Shown here piece after piece: positions 7,241 through 15,863 of a stretch of DNA of 64,000 nucleotides. The DNA comes from Streptomyces sp. CB00316. GTDB lineage: Bacteria > Actinomycetota > Actinomycetes > Streptomycetales > Streptomycetaceae. A model generated the notes under the pieces. That model worked only from the letters and a program-made list of their open reading frames with translations. It was not told where the DNA came from and made no database searches. The stretch lies in contig NZ_LIXI01000002.1 of the NCBI RefSeq assembly GCF_001905595.1, forward strand, positions 310,001 through 374,000, read 5' to 3'. The first letter of the stretch is position 1. Every line of letters starts with the position of its first letter. The translations under genes were made by a program, and so were the position numbers.

Positions 7241-8779
7241 CTACCCGTTGACCTGCTGCGCCCGTATCGCCAGCCACAGGTCGTAGCGGGCGCTCGGGGG
7301 GCGCAGCAGCGAGCGCTGGAGCACGGTCTCCAGCCTTGTGAGGCGCTTACGGGCTCCGGGGACGGAGATGCCCAGCTCGGCCGCTGTCGGGCCGAGGCGG
7401 CCCTCGCAGCGCAGCCAGGTGCGCAGGGTCTCATCGGCCGAACCTCCCCATGGCTCCGATATCGGGGCCAGTTGGCGGGCGGCCCACTCCTGGACGGCGG
7501 GGCGGCGCAGGACCTCATCGAGGTCGTGCGCCGCCCCGCCGTCGCGCCGTCCGGCCTCCGGGGTGCAGACCGGGGCCGGGGTGGCGCGGATGCGCAGGGC
7601 CAGGTCGAGCGCCGACTGGTCGGCCAGCCGGAGGAGGTCGAGGCCGAGCAGTTCGCCGATGAGCTTGAGGCGGGCGGCCAGGGTGTTGCGGTGGACCTTG
7701 AGGTGGTCGGTCGCGTGCGACGAGAAGGCCAGCCAGGACGCGGCGGTCGCCGCGAGCTCCTGGCTCCCCGGGTCCTGGGCCCGGCGCGGCACATGGGTCA
7801 GGAGCGGGGTGAGCAGGGCCTCAGCCCACCGCCGCCCGGCAGGGCCGACGACGAGCGCCGGTTCCGGGGCGGCGCCGAACCGGACGTGCCGGCCGGGCAC
7901 TTCGCGGGCGACGGCCAGGGCGTGGAAGGCCTGGCGGTAGCCGGTGGCGGTGTCGGCCAGCGGCACCTGCTCGCTGACGCCCACCACGCAGCGCTCCACC
8001 AGCGCGGCCACCGCCTCGTCGGTGGCGGTCCCGCCGTCCGGGCCGTCCTCCCGCCCGCCCTCCGCCGGCATCACGAGGATGAGGTGGCGGGCGTAGACGG
8101 GGCACCGCACGATCCAGGACCGTCCGCCGTCCGCCTCGGCGCAGACCCGGGCCACCTCGTCCCGGCTGTCCCCGGGGCACTCCACGACACAGACCCGTAC
8201 GGGGTCGGGGAGGCGGGGGCGCAGCGCACCGGCCACCTGGTGGGCGATGGAGAGCTGGCCCGTCATCAGCAGGTGCAGCACCGCCTCCCGGCCGCGCGAC
8301 TCGGCGAGGTCCACCCGGCGCCGCTTGCGCTCGACCGCCTCGGCCTCCCGGCACAGGGAGAGCGGCATCAGCACGTCGGCCAGCAGCGTGGTGAGCCCGG
8401 CGGCCACGGGCCGGCGCGTGACGACGGCGAGGAGGGGGGCGGCGCCCCGGTCCGCGGCGTGCGCGTCGTGGGGTCCGGGCAGCGGGAAGAGGAGGACGGT
8501 GTGCGCTCCGGTGTCGTGGGAGTACGCCAGGGCCCCGCGCTCGGTCAGCGCCCGTACGCCCTCGGCGACCAGCCGGGGCACGTCGGGGGCGTCGGCCGGT
8601 GCGGTCAGGGGGCCGCTCGAAGCGGCCCCGGACGCGCTCAGCACGGTCCCGTCGGAGCGTGCGATTCCGGCCCAGCCGCCGGCGCGCCCCGCCAGCCAGC
8701 GCAACAGGCCGGCCGTCCCGCCGTTGCGGGCCAGCCGCTGCATCCTCAGCAGGTCGTCGTCCCGTTGACGTGCTCGCAC
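7241..8779 (-). CDS. PucR/CdaR-family helix-turn-helix regulator
   Basis: The 512-residue cytoplasmic regulator has an N-terminal GAF/sensor-like part, a central GGDEF-like region and the PucR-type HTH at about residues 345-385 (HATDHLKVHRNTLAARLKLI). The extreme C-terminus carries a second HTH-like helix pair (GPTAAELGISVPGARKRLTRL) and ends in YDLWLAIRAQQVNG. The start is GTG 8779 with GGGGG six bases upstream. The gene is transcribed away from a DnaN-like gene, and about 270 bases separate the two starts. PucR regulators respond to small metabolites; the ligand and targets are unknown. Confidence 0.85.
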   Translation of the reverse strand: MRARQRDDDLLRMQRLARNGGTAGLLRWLAGRAGGWAGIARSDGTVLSASGAASSGPLTAPADAPDVPRLVAEGVRALTERGALAYSHDTGAHTVLLFPLPGPHDAHAADRGAAPLLAVVTRRPVAAGLTTLLADVLMPLSLCREAEAVERKRRRVDLAESRGREAVLHLLMTGQLSIAHQVAGALRPRLPDPVRVCVVECPGDSRDEVARVCAEADGGRSWIVRCPVYARHLILVMPAEGGREDGPDGGTATDEAVAALVERCVVGVSEQVPLADTATGYRQAFHALAVAREVPGRHVRFGAAPEPALVVGPAGRRWAEALLTPLLTHVPRRAQDPGSQELAATAASWLAFSSHATDHLKVHRNTLAARLKLIGELLGLDLLRLADQSALDLALRIRATPAPVCTPEAGRRDGGAAHDLDEVLRRPAVQEWAARQLAPISEPWGGSADETLRTWLRCEGRLGPTAAELGISVPGARKRLTRLETVLQRSLLRPPSARYDLWLAIRAQQVNG

Positions 8780-9051
8780 ATGATCCCCCGATCACCACTG
8801 TGCATCACTGTGCGGGGTGTTACCCCCGCCGTCGCCCCACTGGGCGCATTGAACCTCCCCGTGCCCCTACCCGCCGGTCTATGGTCCGAACGTGGTGTTC
8901 CGGTACTGGTCGTCCGGGGCGCTCACGGTACCGGTGGCAGCGACTCACGGGGGTGGTCGCTGTCGCCGGTGCTCTTCGGCCCCGGCCCGGTGTCAGTGGT
9001 GGCCTCTAACGTCGTCGGTGTCCGGACGATCTGTTGAGAAGAGGCCCCACC

Positions 9052-10170
9052 GTGGAGTTCCGCATCGAGCGCAGTGCCCTGACCGAAGCCGTGGCCTGGG
9101 CCGCCCGCGTCCTGCCGGTCCGCTCCCCCGTTCCCGTACTGGGCGGGCTCCTGCTGGACACGGAGGGCGGGCGGTTGCGCGTCAGCGGGCTCGACTACGA
9201 GGCGTCCGCGCGCATCGACGTGGAGACCGCCGAGGTGCTGCGCCCCGGGAAGGTGCTCGTCATGGGGCGGCGCCTGCTCGACATCTGCAAGGTGCTGCCG
9301 GAGGGGCCGGTGGAGTGCGCGGTGGAGGGCTCGCGGTTCACGGTGTCGGGGGACGGCGCCCGCTTCGGCCTGTCCGTGCTGCCGCTGGACGACTACCCGG
9401 CGCTGCCGTCGCTCCCGCAGGTGCGGGGCGCGGTGGAGGCGGCGGAGTTCGCGGCGGCCGTCGCGGATGTGGCGGTGGCGGCGGGGCGGGACGACACCCT
9501 GCCCGCGCTCACCGGGATCCGGCTGGGGCTCGACGGGGAGAGCGGGACGATGACGCTCGCCGCGACCGACCGGTACCGCTTCGCCGTGCGGACGCTCCCG
9601 TGGAAGGCGGCGGCGGGCGACGAGAGCGCCGATGTCATCGTCTCCGCCCGCCGGCTGACCGAGATCGCCCGCTCGCTGGGGCGGTCCGGGCTGGTGAGCG
9701 TGGCGCTGGACGCCGGTTCGGCGGGGTTCGAGCACGCGGGGATGCGGACCACCGTGCGGCTCCTGGACGGGCGGCTCCCGCGCCACGACAAGCTGTTCGC
9801 CCTGGAGAGCCCCGCCGTGGCGGTGGTGGACCGGGCGCGGCTGGTGGAGGCCGTCAAGCGGGTCTCGGTGGTCGCCGACGGGGACAGCCCGGTGCAGATG
9901 GCGTTCTCCGCCGCCGACAACTCCGTACATCTCCAAGCGGGTTACGAGGACGACGTGGCGTCCCAGCGGCTGCCCGCGACGCTGGAGGGCGCCCGGGAGA
10001 TGACCGTGGCGTTCAACCCGGGGTATCTGGCGGACGCCCTGGCCTCGTTCGAGGAGCCGTCGCTGCGGCTGCTGATGATGGGGGCGGGGCAGCGGGCGAT
10101 GATCACGGGCGGGGCGGGGTCGGACGCGCACCGGCACCTGCTGATGTCGGTGAAGCCGCCGCTGCTGTAG
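9052..10170 (+). CDS. DNA polymerase III beta-subunit-like sliding clamp (probable DnaN paralogue)
   Basis: This 372-residue protein spans the three-domain clamp. N-terminal VEFRIERSALTEAVAWAARVLP is followed by RSPVPVLGGLLLD, then domain 2 with LPALTGIRLGLDGE and LAATDRYRFAVRTL, and domain 3 with EGAREMTVAFNPGYLADAL. GTG 9052 is chosen because GAGAAGAGG lies nine bases upstream and the protein then starts exactly where DnaN does. The usual DnaN C-terminal pocket strand (LxMPMRL-like) is replaced by LLMSVKPPLL, and the gene is not beside dnaA/recF. It is therefore probably a second clamp, possibly used in repair or as an accessory form. No true dnaN is in the window for comparison. Confidence 0.85.
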   Translation: MEFRIERSALTEAVAWAARVLPVRSPVPVLGGLLLDTEGGRLRVSGLDYEASARIDVETAEVLRPGKVLVMGRRLLDICKVLPEGPVECAVEGSRFTVSGDGARFGLSVLPLDDYPALPSLPQVRGAVEAAEFAAAVADVAVAAGRDDTLPALTGIRLGLDGESGTMTLAATDRYRFAVRTLPWKAAAGDESADVIVSARRLTEIARSLGRSGLVSVALDAGSAGFEHAGMRTTVRLLDGRLPRHDKLFALESPAVAVVDRARLVEAVKRVSVVADGDSPVQMAFSAADNSVHLQAGYEDDVASQRLPATLEGAREMTVAFNPGYLADALASFEEPSLRLLMMGAGQRAMITGGAGSDAHRHLLMSVKPPLL

Positions 10171-10176
10171 GCCGGG

Positions 10177-10214
10177 ACGGGGGTCCGCCCGGCAGCAGCC
10201 GGACGCACCCCCGT
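10177..10214. terminator. Bidirectional hairpin between convergent clamp and chitinase genes
   Basis: Two 17-base arms (10177-10193 and 10198-10214) pair with two mismatches around a four-base loop AGCA. The hairpin sits seven bases after the clamp stop and 26 bases past the chitinase stop, so it can serve both transcripts. There is no T-run, as is usual in Streptomyces. Confidence 0.75.
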
Positions 10215-10239
10215 ACGGGTGGGGATCACCAGGTGGGGA

Positions 10240-11124
10240 TCAGCAGCTCAGGTTCGAGCCGGTGGTGGTGCCGAGGATCTGGGTGAACTGCGTGAACTTG
10301 TTGATCCGGCTCTGGACCTGCGCCGGGTTGCCGCCGTTGCACTCGATCGCACCGTTGATGGAGCGGATGGTCTCACCGAACCCGCGGTTGTCGACGATGG
10401 CGTTGTGCGCCGTCATGGTGCCGGGGCCGTTCTGGGTGTTCCAGTACCAGAGGCCGGTCTTCCAGGCCACGGATGCGTTCTGCTCCACCAGGTAGGGGTT
10501 GGCCAGCAGGTTGATGCCGAGGGCGTCACCGGCGGCCTTGTAGTTGAAGTTCCAGCTCAGCTGGATGGGACCACGGCCGTAGTACGCGGCCCGGCCGGCG
10601 GGGCAGCCGTAGGGCTGGCCGGTGTCGCAGTAGTGCGGGTAGTTGGCCTCGTTGACCTCCTTGATGTACACCAGCCCGCCGGTCTCGTGGCTGACGTTGG
10701 CGAGGAAGGCCGCGGCCTCGCGCTTCTTCACCTCGGTGCTGCCGGTGTTGGCGAAGGCCGGGTAGGAGCTGAGGGCGGCGGTGAGGCCGCTGTAGGTGTA
10801 GAAGGAGTTCCGGTTCGGGAACATCTGGTTGAACTGGGCCTCGCTGACGACGAAGCCGCCGCCCGGCTGCTCACCGCCCCCGCCGGTGCCGCAGGCGCCG
10901 TTGTCGGCCCAGACGTCGGAGGAGCCCGGCCGCTCGTTCTGGGTCCACCACTTGGCGGTGTAGTTGCGGCCGTTGTACGAGGCGGTCTGCCCGCCCGTGT
11001 AGACGGACGAGGAGTTCCAGGTGGTGACGCAGGTGGCGGCCTGGGCGGTGGCCGCGGGGAGGACGACGAGCGCCGCGACGACCGCGGCGAGCGCGACCAG
11101 CAGACTGAGGACGCGTCTGATCAC
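10240..11124 (-). CDS. Family 19 chitinase with N-terminal chitin-binding module
   Basis: The protein has 294 residues. A signal peptide (VIRRVLSLLVALAAVVAAL ... AQA) is followed by a CBM5/12-type chitin-binding module at about residues 31-70 (WNSSSVYTGGQTASYNGRNY, AKWWTQNERPG). A GGGGEQPGGG linker leads to a GH19 catalytic domain from about 85 (SEAQFNQMFPNRNSFYTY). The GH19 catalytic acid is within AAFLANVSHETGG, and YYGRGPIQLSWNFNY is diagnostic. It hydrolyses chitin outside the cell. GTG 11124 has AAGGAGTG upstream. Control by DasR is expected from the operator at 11195-11230. This is the compact streptomycete ChiF/ChiG-like type, with the catalytic domain ending LSC. Confidence 0.95.
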   Translation of the reverse strand: MIRRVLSLLVALAAVVAALVVLPAATAQAATCVTTWNSSSVYTGGQTASYNGRNYTAKWWTQNERPGSSDVWADNGACGTGGGGEQPGGGFVVSEAQFNQMFPNRNSFYTYSGLTAALSSYPAFANTGSTEVKKREAAAFLANVSHETGGLVYIKEVNEANYPHYCDTGQPYGCPAGRAAYYGRGPIQLSWNFNYKAAGDALGINLLANPYLVEQNASVAWKTGLWYWNTQNGPGTMTAHNAIVDNRGFGETIRSINGAIECNGGNPAQVQSRINKFTQFTQILGTTTGSNLSC

Positions 11125-11194
11125 GTGAGCACACTCCTTAGACGCGGCGCGACGTCCGGCCGTGCGCCGCCGTGGGGGTGCCGACACTCAAGCG

Positions 11195-11230
11195 ATGATG
11201 GTCTGGACCTGTCAAGGTCTAGACCATCAT
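11195..11230. promoter_or_regulatory. DasR-type operator (dre) upstream of the chitinase
   Basis: Two 16-base arms, ATGATGGTCTGGACCT (11195-11210) and AGGTCTAGACCATCAT (11215-11230), are separated by GTCA and are inverted copies with one mismatch. Each contains the TGGTCTAGACC core known from streptomycete chitinase promoters and from DasR sites. On the gene strand the centre reads TTGACA, so the operator probably overlaps the -35 box. It lies about 70-105 bases before the start codon. GlcNAc-phosphate-relieved repression by DasR is the known mode for this family of sites. Confidence 0.9.
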
Positions 11231-11553
11231 CCGTGAATATGCCGCACCCCCCGAACCGGCCCGACGCCGCCCGTGACAACGATGCCATCAGGCCTCTCAA
11301 CTGCCGTCATTCCGGAGGAACTCGATCCGGATCATGTCGTGAACAGGACGAGGGTGAAAGGAAAAAGATTCGGGGCGTGTCCAGCATGCGGGACGCGTAC
11401 CCCACCCGAGGGCCGCGGGTTTGAAAGCCGCCGATCACTCGTTGGTGAGTTCCGCCGCCCCGGCACACGCCCCCGGCGAGACTCGGCGGCGCGGACGGAC
11501 GCGGCGCCGCCCGGGCCCTTGCGGCTCCGGACACACTGGGGCTGGGGGATGGC
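11231..11553. other. Intergenic region with no supported gene
   Basis: An open frame crosses this stretch on the plus strand, but its codon composition is poor and it overlaps the next gene in another frame, so I do not call it. I see no clear promoter, tRNA or terminator. It must carry the promoter of the polyprenyl-synthase group that begins at 11554. Confidence 0.5.
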
Positions 11554-11859
11554 GTGGAACGAACGACGGACACACGCGAGGGCGTCGGCGGACCGGGCGG
11601 GCAGGCGGTGCTGCTGGCGGCGGGCCTCGCGGACCTGGCGGTGACGACGGTTGGCGCGGCCCTCACCTCCGTACGCGGGCTGCTGCGGCGGTCCGACACG
11701 GCCGAGCTGGCGGCCGAGGCCGAGCAGGAGCTCTTGGCGCGCGGCCGCCTCGCACTCGACCGGTACACGACCGCGCCCCCGGCCCACCTGGAGGTGCTCG
11801 CCCGCCATGTGATCGCCCAGCGCGACAGCGACGGCAGCCGTCACGGTGACCGTGCCTGA
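11554..11859 (+). CDS. Small protein of unknown function, first gene of the polyprenyl-synthase group
   Basis: This 101-residue protein has a central hydrophobic helix (AVLLAAGLADLAVTTVGAAL) and a helical charged part (ELAAEAEQELLARGRLALDR). No family is recognised. GTG 11554 has GGGGGAT in front. The last 14 bases overlap the start of the polyprenyl synthase gene in a different frame, which implies translational coupling and a shared role. The single hydrophobic segment would fit a membrane tether or helper for the synthase; that is inference. Confidence 0.65.
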   Translation: MERTTDTREGVGGPGGQAVLLAAGLADLAVTTVGAALTSVRGLLRRSDTAELAAEAEQELLARGRLALDRYTTAPPAHLEVLARHVIAQRDSDGSRHGDRA

Positions 11860-12904
11860 GGGGTGGGAGCCGGGCGCGTTCAAGGCCCGGGTGGACCAGG
11901 TGCTCCATCGCTTCGCCGCGGCGGAGGCCGATCAACTCACCGCGGTCGACGGCTCCCTGGGTCCCGTGGCGGACGCGGTGGAGACGGCCGTGGCGGACGG
12001 CAAACGGCTGCGGGCGGCCTTCTGCTACTGGGGCTGGCGCGCGGCCGGGCAGCCCGACAGCGACGCCCTGGTGCGGGCGGCGGCCTCGATGGAGCTGGTG
12101 CACGCGGCGGCCGTCGTCCACGACGACCTGATCGACGACAGCCCGCTGCGGCACGGGCGGCCCACCGCGCACCTGGCCCTGCGCGCGGCGGTGCAGCAGC
12201 ATCCCGAACCCACGGCGGCGGCGCGGTCGTTGGCGATGCTCGCCGGGGACCTGCTGATGTCCATGGCCGGGCAGCTGTTCGTCACCAGTGGCCTGCCCGC
12301 CGCCTATCTCGGCCGGGCCCGCCCGCTCTGGGCCGCGCTGGCACGGGAGTTGATCGCGGGCGAGTGTCTGGAGATCCTGCACACCGGGTCCGCCGCCCCC
12401 GAGACGGCGATCTCGCTCAAGGTCGTCCGCTACAAGACCGCCAAGTACACCGTGGAGCAGCCCCTGCTGATCGGCGCGCTGCTGGGCGGGGCCGGTGCAC
12501 GGCTGCGCGCGGGCTGCTCCGCGTACGGGCTGCCGCTGGGCGAGGCGTTCCAGCTGCGGGACGACCTGCTGGGCCTGTTCGGGGACCCCGCTCTCACCGG
12601 CAAGGACGGCTCCGACGACGTACGGGGGAACCGGCCGACCGCCCTGCTCGCGGAGACCTGGCGGCTGGCCGGGGAGGAGGACCGGCGCCGCTTGCGCACC
12701 CTGCTCGCGGCCGGGGCGGAGAACGACGCCGCCGACGCCGTACGCGATGTGATGCGCCGCCTGAAGGCCCCCGACCGCATCGAGTCCATGATCACCGCCC
12801 GGGTCGAGGAGGCCCTGCGCGCCCTCGACGAGCTGGACCTGGCCGGCCCCGCCGCCACCGCGCTCACCGGCCTCGCGCACTCGGCGGCCGTCCGCCGTTC
12901 CTGA
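11846..12904 (+). CDS. Polyprenyl diphosphate synthase (GGPP-synthase-like)
   Basis: A 352-residue trans-isoprenyl diphosphate synthase. The lysine/arginine loop is VADGKRLRAAFCYWG. The first aspartate-rich motif is HDDLIDD at about residue 92, the VRYKTAKYTVEQPL helix binds diphosphate, and the second aspartate-rich region is QLRDDLLGLFGDP. Small residues ahead of the first motif (MELVHAAAVV) suggest a product of C20 or longer. The enzyme condenses IPP with an allylic diphosphate. The gene overlaps its upstream neighbour and is followed 42 bases later by a latex-clearing-protein-like oxygenase gene. The chain may therefore be a precursor that the oxygenase later cleaves or modifies. GTG start. 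Confidence 0.9.
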   Translation: MTVPEGWEPGAFKARVDQVLHRFAAAEADQLTAVDGSLGPVADAVETAVADGKRLRAAFCYWGWRAAGQPDSDALVRAAASMELVHAAAVVHDDLIDDSPLRHGRPTAHLALRAAVQQHPEPTAAARSLAMLAGDLLMSMAGQLFVTSGLPAAYLGRARPLWAALARELIAGECLEILHTGSAAPETAISLKVVRYKTAKYTVEQPLLIGALLGGAGARLRAGCSAYGLPLGEAFQLRDDLLGLFGDPALTGKDGSDDVRGNRPTALLAETWRLAGEEDRRRLRTLLAAGAENDAADAVRDVMRRLKAPDRIESMITARVEEALRALDELDLAGPAATALTGLAHSAAVRRS

Positions 12905-12946
12905 CGCCTCCCCGACGCGACCCCACCAGAAGGGCAAGCCCCCGCC

Positions 12947-14134
12947 ATGACATCCGCCCCCGCACCGACCTACACCCAGGCATCGCTGGACGCCCTCCGC
13001 CGCAGCGGCGACGAGCTCGCCGACGCCACGGTCGCCACCCTCTTCGAAAACGGCGAGGTCGGCACGTTCAACACCCTGATGCGGTACGTCTCAACCGCCG
13101 GCGCCCCGCTCCCCGACGGCCTGCCGGACGTGGCCCGGGAGTACCTGAACGCCACCGCCGCGCCGCCGTCCTGGGTGGACTGGGGCGAGATGGAGAAGGC
13201 CCGGCTGTTCTTCGTCGACAACAACGTGCACATCTCCACCGCCCTCTCCTTCGCCTCCATGCCCGCCTGTTACGTGGTCCCGCACGTGGCGAAGCTGCTG
13301 TCGGCGACGCACGGGCTGAACTATCCGTCCAAACGGATGGCGGAGACCGGCCAGTTCACCGTCTACCTGATGCAGCCCGACGCCTTCGAGGCCGGCAGCC
13401 GTTTCATCCCGGCCGCGCAGAAGGTCCGCCTCCTGCACGCCTCCATCCGCCACCACCTGCGGCGCGAGGGCGCCTGGGACACGGAGGGCGCGGGGGTGCC
13501 GATCTGCCAGGAGGACATGATCGGCGGGCAGATGTTCTTCTCGATGCTGGTCCTGGACAGCCTGCACCGGCTCGGCATCCACATGTCCCAGGAGGGCGCG
13601 GACGCCTACTACTACGCCTGGCGGGTGGTCGGCGCCATGCTCGGCGTCGACCAGGACGCCGTACCCGAGTCCCTGGCCGAGGCACGGGAGTTCCTCGACC
13701 TCTACATGATCCGGCACATGGGCCCGTCCCCCGAAGGCGCGTTGCTGACCCGGCAGCTCATCGACCTCTACGAGGAGGTGGTCCCCGGCACGTTCTTCGA
13801 CCCGATCGTCTCCGCCCTCATCCGCCATCTCGTGGGCGACACCTGCGCGGACTGGCTGGAGGTGCCCCGTACCCCCTGGGACGCCGTCGCCAAGGCCGTC
13901 CCGCACCTGCTCGGCGTCCTGGAGACCATCGAGGACCGCTCTCCGCTGGGCGCCTGGGCCCTGGACCGGGTCGGGCACCTCACCACCGTGCTGGAGCTGT
14001 CCTCGCTGACCCGGGGGCGCGTCATGCACTACGCCATCCCCGAGCACCTCAAGAAGGAGTACGGCGTCCCGTCCGGGCCCGCCCGCACCGGCCGCTGGAG
14101 CCCTCCGGCGGCGACCGTGCCGGGGCCCAGGTAG
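12947..14134 (+). CDS. DUF2236 (MpaB/latex-clearing-protein-like) oxygenase
   Basis: This 395-residue protein is probably a b-type haem protein. Members of DUF2236 include the rubber oxygenase Lcp and fungal MpaB, which cleave isoprenoid double bonds. The expected central motif is present as LHASIRHHLRR (about residues 163-173), where the first His would be the axial haem ligand and the Arg the conserved partner, followed by ICQEDMIGGQMFFSM. No signal peptide is visible, unlike secreted Lcp, so it should act inside the cell. Its place directly behind a polyprenyl diphosphate synthase suggests oxidative tailoring or cleavage of a polyprenyl chain. The family is fairly sure; the substrate is inferred from context only. 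Confidence 0.8.
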   Translation: MTSAPAPTYTQASLDALRRSGDELADATVATLFENGEVGTFNTLMRYVSTAGAPLPDGLPDVAREYLNATAAPPSWVDWGEMEKARLFFVDNNVHISTALSFASMPACYVVPHVAKLLSATHGLNYPSKRMAETGQFTVYLMQPDAFEAGSRFIPAAQKVRLLHASIRHHLRREGAWDTEGAGVPICQEDMIGGQMFFSMLVLDSLHRLGIHMSQEGADAYYYAWRVVGAMLGVDQDAVPESLAEAREFLDLYMIRHMGPSPEGALLTRQLIDLYEEVVPGTFFDPIVSALIRHLVGDTCADWLEVPRTPWDAVAKAVPHLLGVLETIEDRSPLGAWALDRVGHLTTVLELSSLTRGRVMHYAIPEHLKKEYGVPSGPARTGRWSPPAATVPGPR

Positions 14135-14297
14135 GAAGGGGGCCAACTGGATCAACTGCTGTCTGAACAAAGGGAGAACAATAGCCGTCACTCTTCCCCC
14201 ACCCCTCCCGGCCCCCTTCCCGCCCGCCTACGGTGACTCGCACCGACGCGCGGACACGGGGGCCGGACGCGCGGGCACGGGGGACCGGGGGGCAGCC

Positions 14298-15842
14298 GTG
14301 GAGTGGTTCAGCGCCGAGAACGTCGTGGCGGTCCTCACCGCCGTCCTCGGCGTCCTCGCCTCGATCGGGGTGCTCTGGTACGAGCGCCGGGTGCCCCGCC
14401 ACAAACGCATCGGCTACCGCGTCCAGATGGACACGCCCATCGGCAGCGACGTGAGCCAGGGCCGGGCCAACGTACGCCTCGGGCTCTTCAGCGAGACCCC
14501 CGACATGTCGGACGCCACGCTCGTCCTGCTGCGCGTCGAGAACGACGGCTCGCAGTCCATCGTCGACAGCGACTACACCGGACGTGAACTGCACGGCCTG
14601 ACGGCCGAGTTCACCGGACGCACGGTACGCGGGATAGCGGTGACCCAGCCTCCCGGCGCCGCACACCTGATGGAGCACTTCACCCCGGCCTCCGGGATGC
14701 GGCACAGCGGATCGCTGATCCGGCTGCCCCGCGTCCCGCTGAACCGGGGCGAGCACTTCAAGCTGCTGGTGCTGCTGACCGGCGCGGACGTCGGCAGCCC
14801 GATCCGGATCACCGGCGGCATCCGGGACGGTGAGGTGACGGTCAACCGCGCCGCCCGCCCCGACGACAAACCGCCGCTGTTCGGCCGGGCGGCCCGGCTC
14901 ATCACCGTGACGCTGACCGTCTGCGTCATGGCCCTCGCCGCGATCATCCTGGTCCGGGACGACACCCCGCCCCCGCTCGACTGCGCGCGGGGCGAGCTCC
15001 GGGTGACGGGATCGACCGCCTTCGCCCCCGTCGTACGGGAGCTGGCCGCGACGTACATGAAGGAGTGCGAGGGATCCCGGATCGAGGTGGACCCGCGCGG
15101 CAGCAACTCCGGCATCCGCGAGCTCGCGGACGAGGGCGCGCGGTCCGCGAAGGCCGGTGGGGCGAAAGCCGGTTCACCGGCGCTGGTGGCCCTCTCGGAC
15201 GGCCCGAAGCCGCCGGGCCACCCGGAGCTGCGCGAGACCCGTGTCGCCGTGTCACTGTTCTCCCTGGTCGTGAACGACCGGGTGCCGGTGCGCGACCTCT
15301 CGCTCGCCGACATCCGCCGCATCTACGCGGGCGAGATCCGCAACTGGCGGGAGCTCGGCGGCCCCGACCTGGAGATCCTGCTCGTCAGCCGGGACGCCAA
15401 CTCCGGTACGCGGGAGGTGTTCCAGCGCCGGGTGCTGGACCGTAACGAACCCGCCCAGTCCTCCCGCGACTGCGCCACCAAGGACGACCCTCAAGCCCCG
15501 GTCATCCGCTGCGAACTCGATCGCACCGACCAGGTCCTGGCCACCGTCGCCCGGCTGGACGGCGCGCTCGGCTACAGCGAACTGCGCTCCGGCAGCGAGC
15601 CACGCGGCCTGCACCGGATCGCGATCGACGGCGCCCACCCGGCCGTCGACACGATCGGCACCAGCCCCTACCCGTACCGGGAGATCGAGTACGCCTACAC
15701 CTACGGCCGCCCGCCCGCCGACTCCCTGGCCTCCAGCTTCCTCGGCTATCTGAGCCGGGGGCGCGGCCAGGACGTCATCCACATCCACGGCCACCTGCCG
15801 TGCGCGACCCCGAAGGGGCTGCGGGTGTGCGGCGAGGACTGA
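14298..15842 (+). CDS. Membrane-anchored PstS-like substrate-binding protein with cytosolic N-terminal domain
   Basis: The protein has 514 residues. An N-terminal membrane helix (VVAVLTAVLGVLASIGVLWY) is followed by a domain of about 180 residues of unknown family. A second membrane helix (LITVTLTVCVMALAAIILV, about 205-225) leads into an extracytoplasmic PBP-like domain resembling phosphate-binding PstS: LRVTGSTAFAPVVRELAATY, DPRGSNSGIRELAD, DIRRIYAGEIRNWRELGG and SRDANSGTREVF. The start is GTG 14298 after GGGGGGCAG. No transporter genes are nearby, so a sensory or docking role is more likely than ABC uptake. The gene is separate from the oxygenase group (163-base gap). Confidence 0.8.
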   Translation: MEWFSAENVVAVLTAVLGVLASIGVLWYERRVPRHKRIGYRVQMDTPIGSDVSQGRANVRLGLFSETPDMSDATLVLLRVENDGSQSIVDSDYTGRELHGLTAEFTGRTVRGIAVTQPPGAAHLMEHFTPASGMRHSGSLIRLPRVPLNRGEHFKLLVLLTGADVGSPIRITGGIRDGEVTVNRAARPDDKPPLFGRAARLITVTLTVCVMALAAIILVRDDTPPPLDCARGELRVTGSTAFAPVVRELAATYMKECEGSRIEVDPRGSNSGIRELADEGARSAKAGGAKAGSPALVALSDGPKPPGHPELRETRVAVSLFSLVVNDRVPVRDLSLADIRRIYAGEIRNWRELGGPDLEILLVSRDANSGTREVFQRRVLDRNEPAQSSRDCATKDDPQAPVIRCELDRTDQVLATVARLDGALGYSELRSGSEPRGLHRIAIDGAHPAVDTIGTSPYPYREIEYAYTYGRPPADSLASSFLGYLSRGRGQDVIHIHGHLPCATPKGLRVCGED

Positions 15843-15863
15843 GCGGCCGGCCGCCTACGCCGA

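Noticed and set aside
11273..11644. Open frame ahead of the polyprenyl-synthase group
   Set aside because: Odd composition (Arg/Trp-rich tail), overlaps the real gene in another frame and has no ribosome-binding site. A short PEGRGFESRR-like reading looked like a tRNA 3' end, but no cloverleaf can be drawn.
11554..14134. Encapsulin or terpene-cyclase cluster
   Set aside because: No shell protein, cyclase or cargo gene was found near the polyprenyl synthase.
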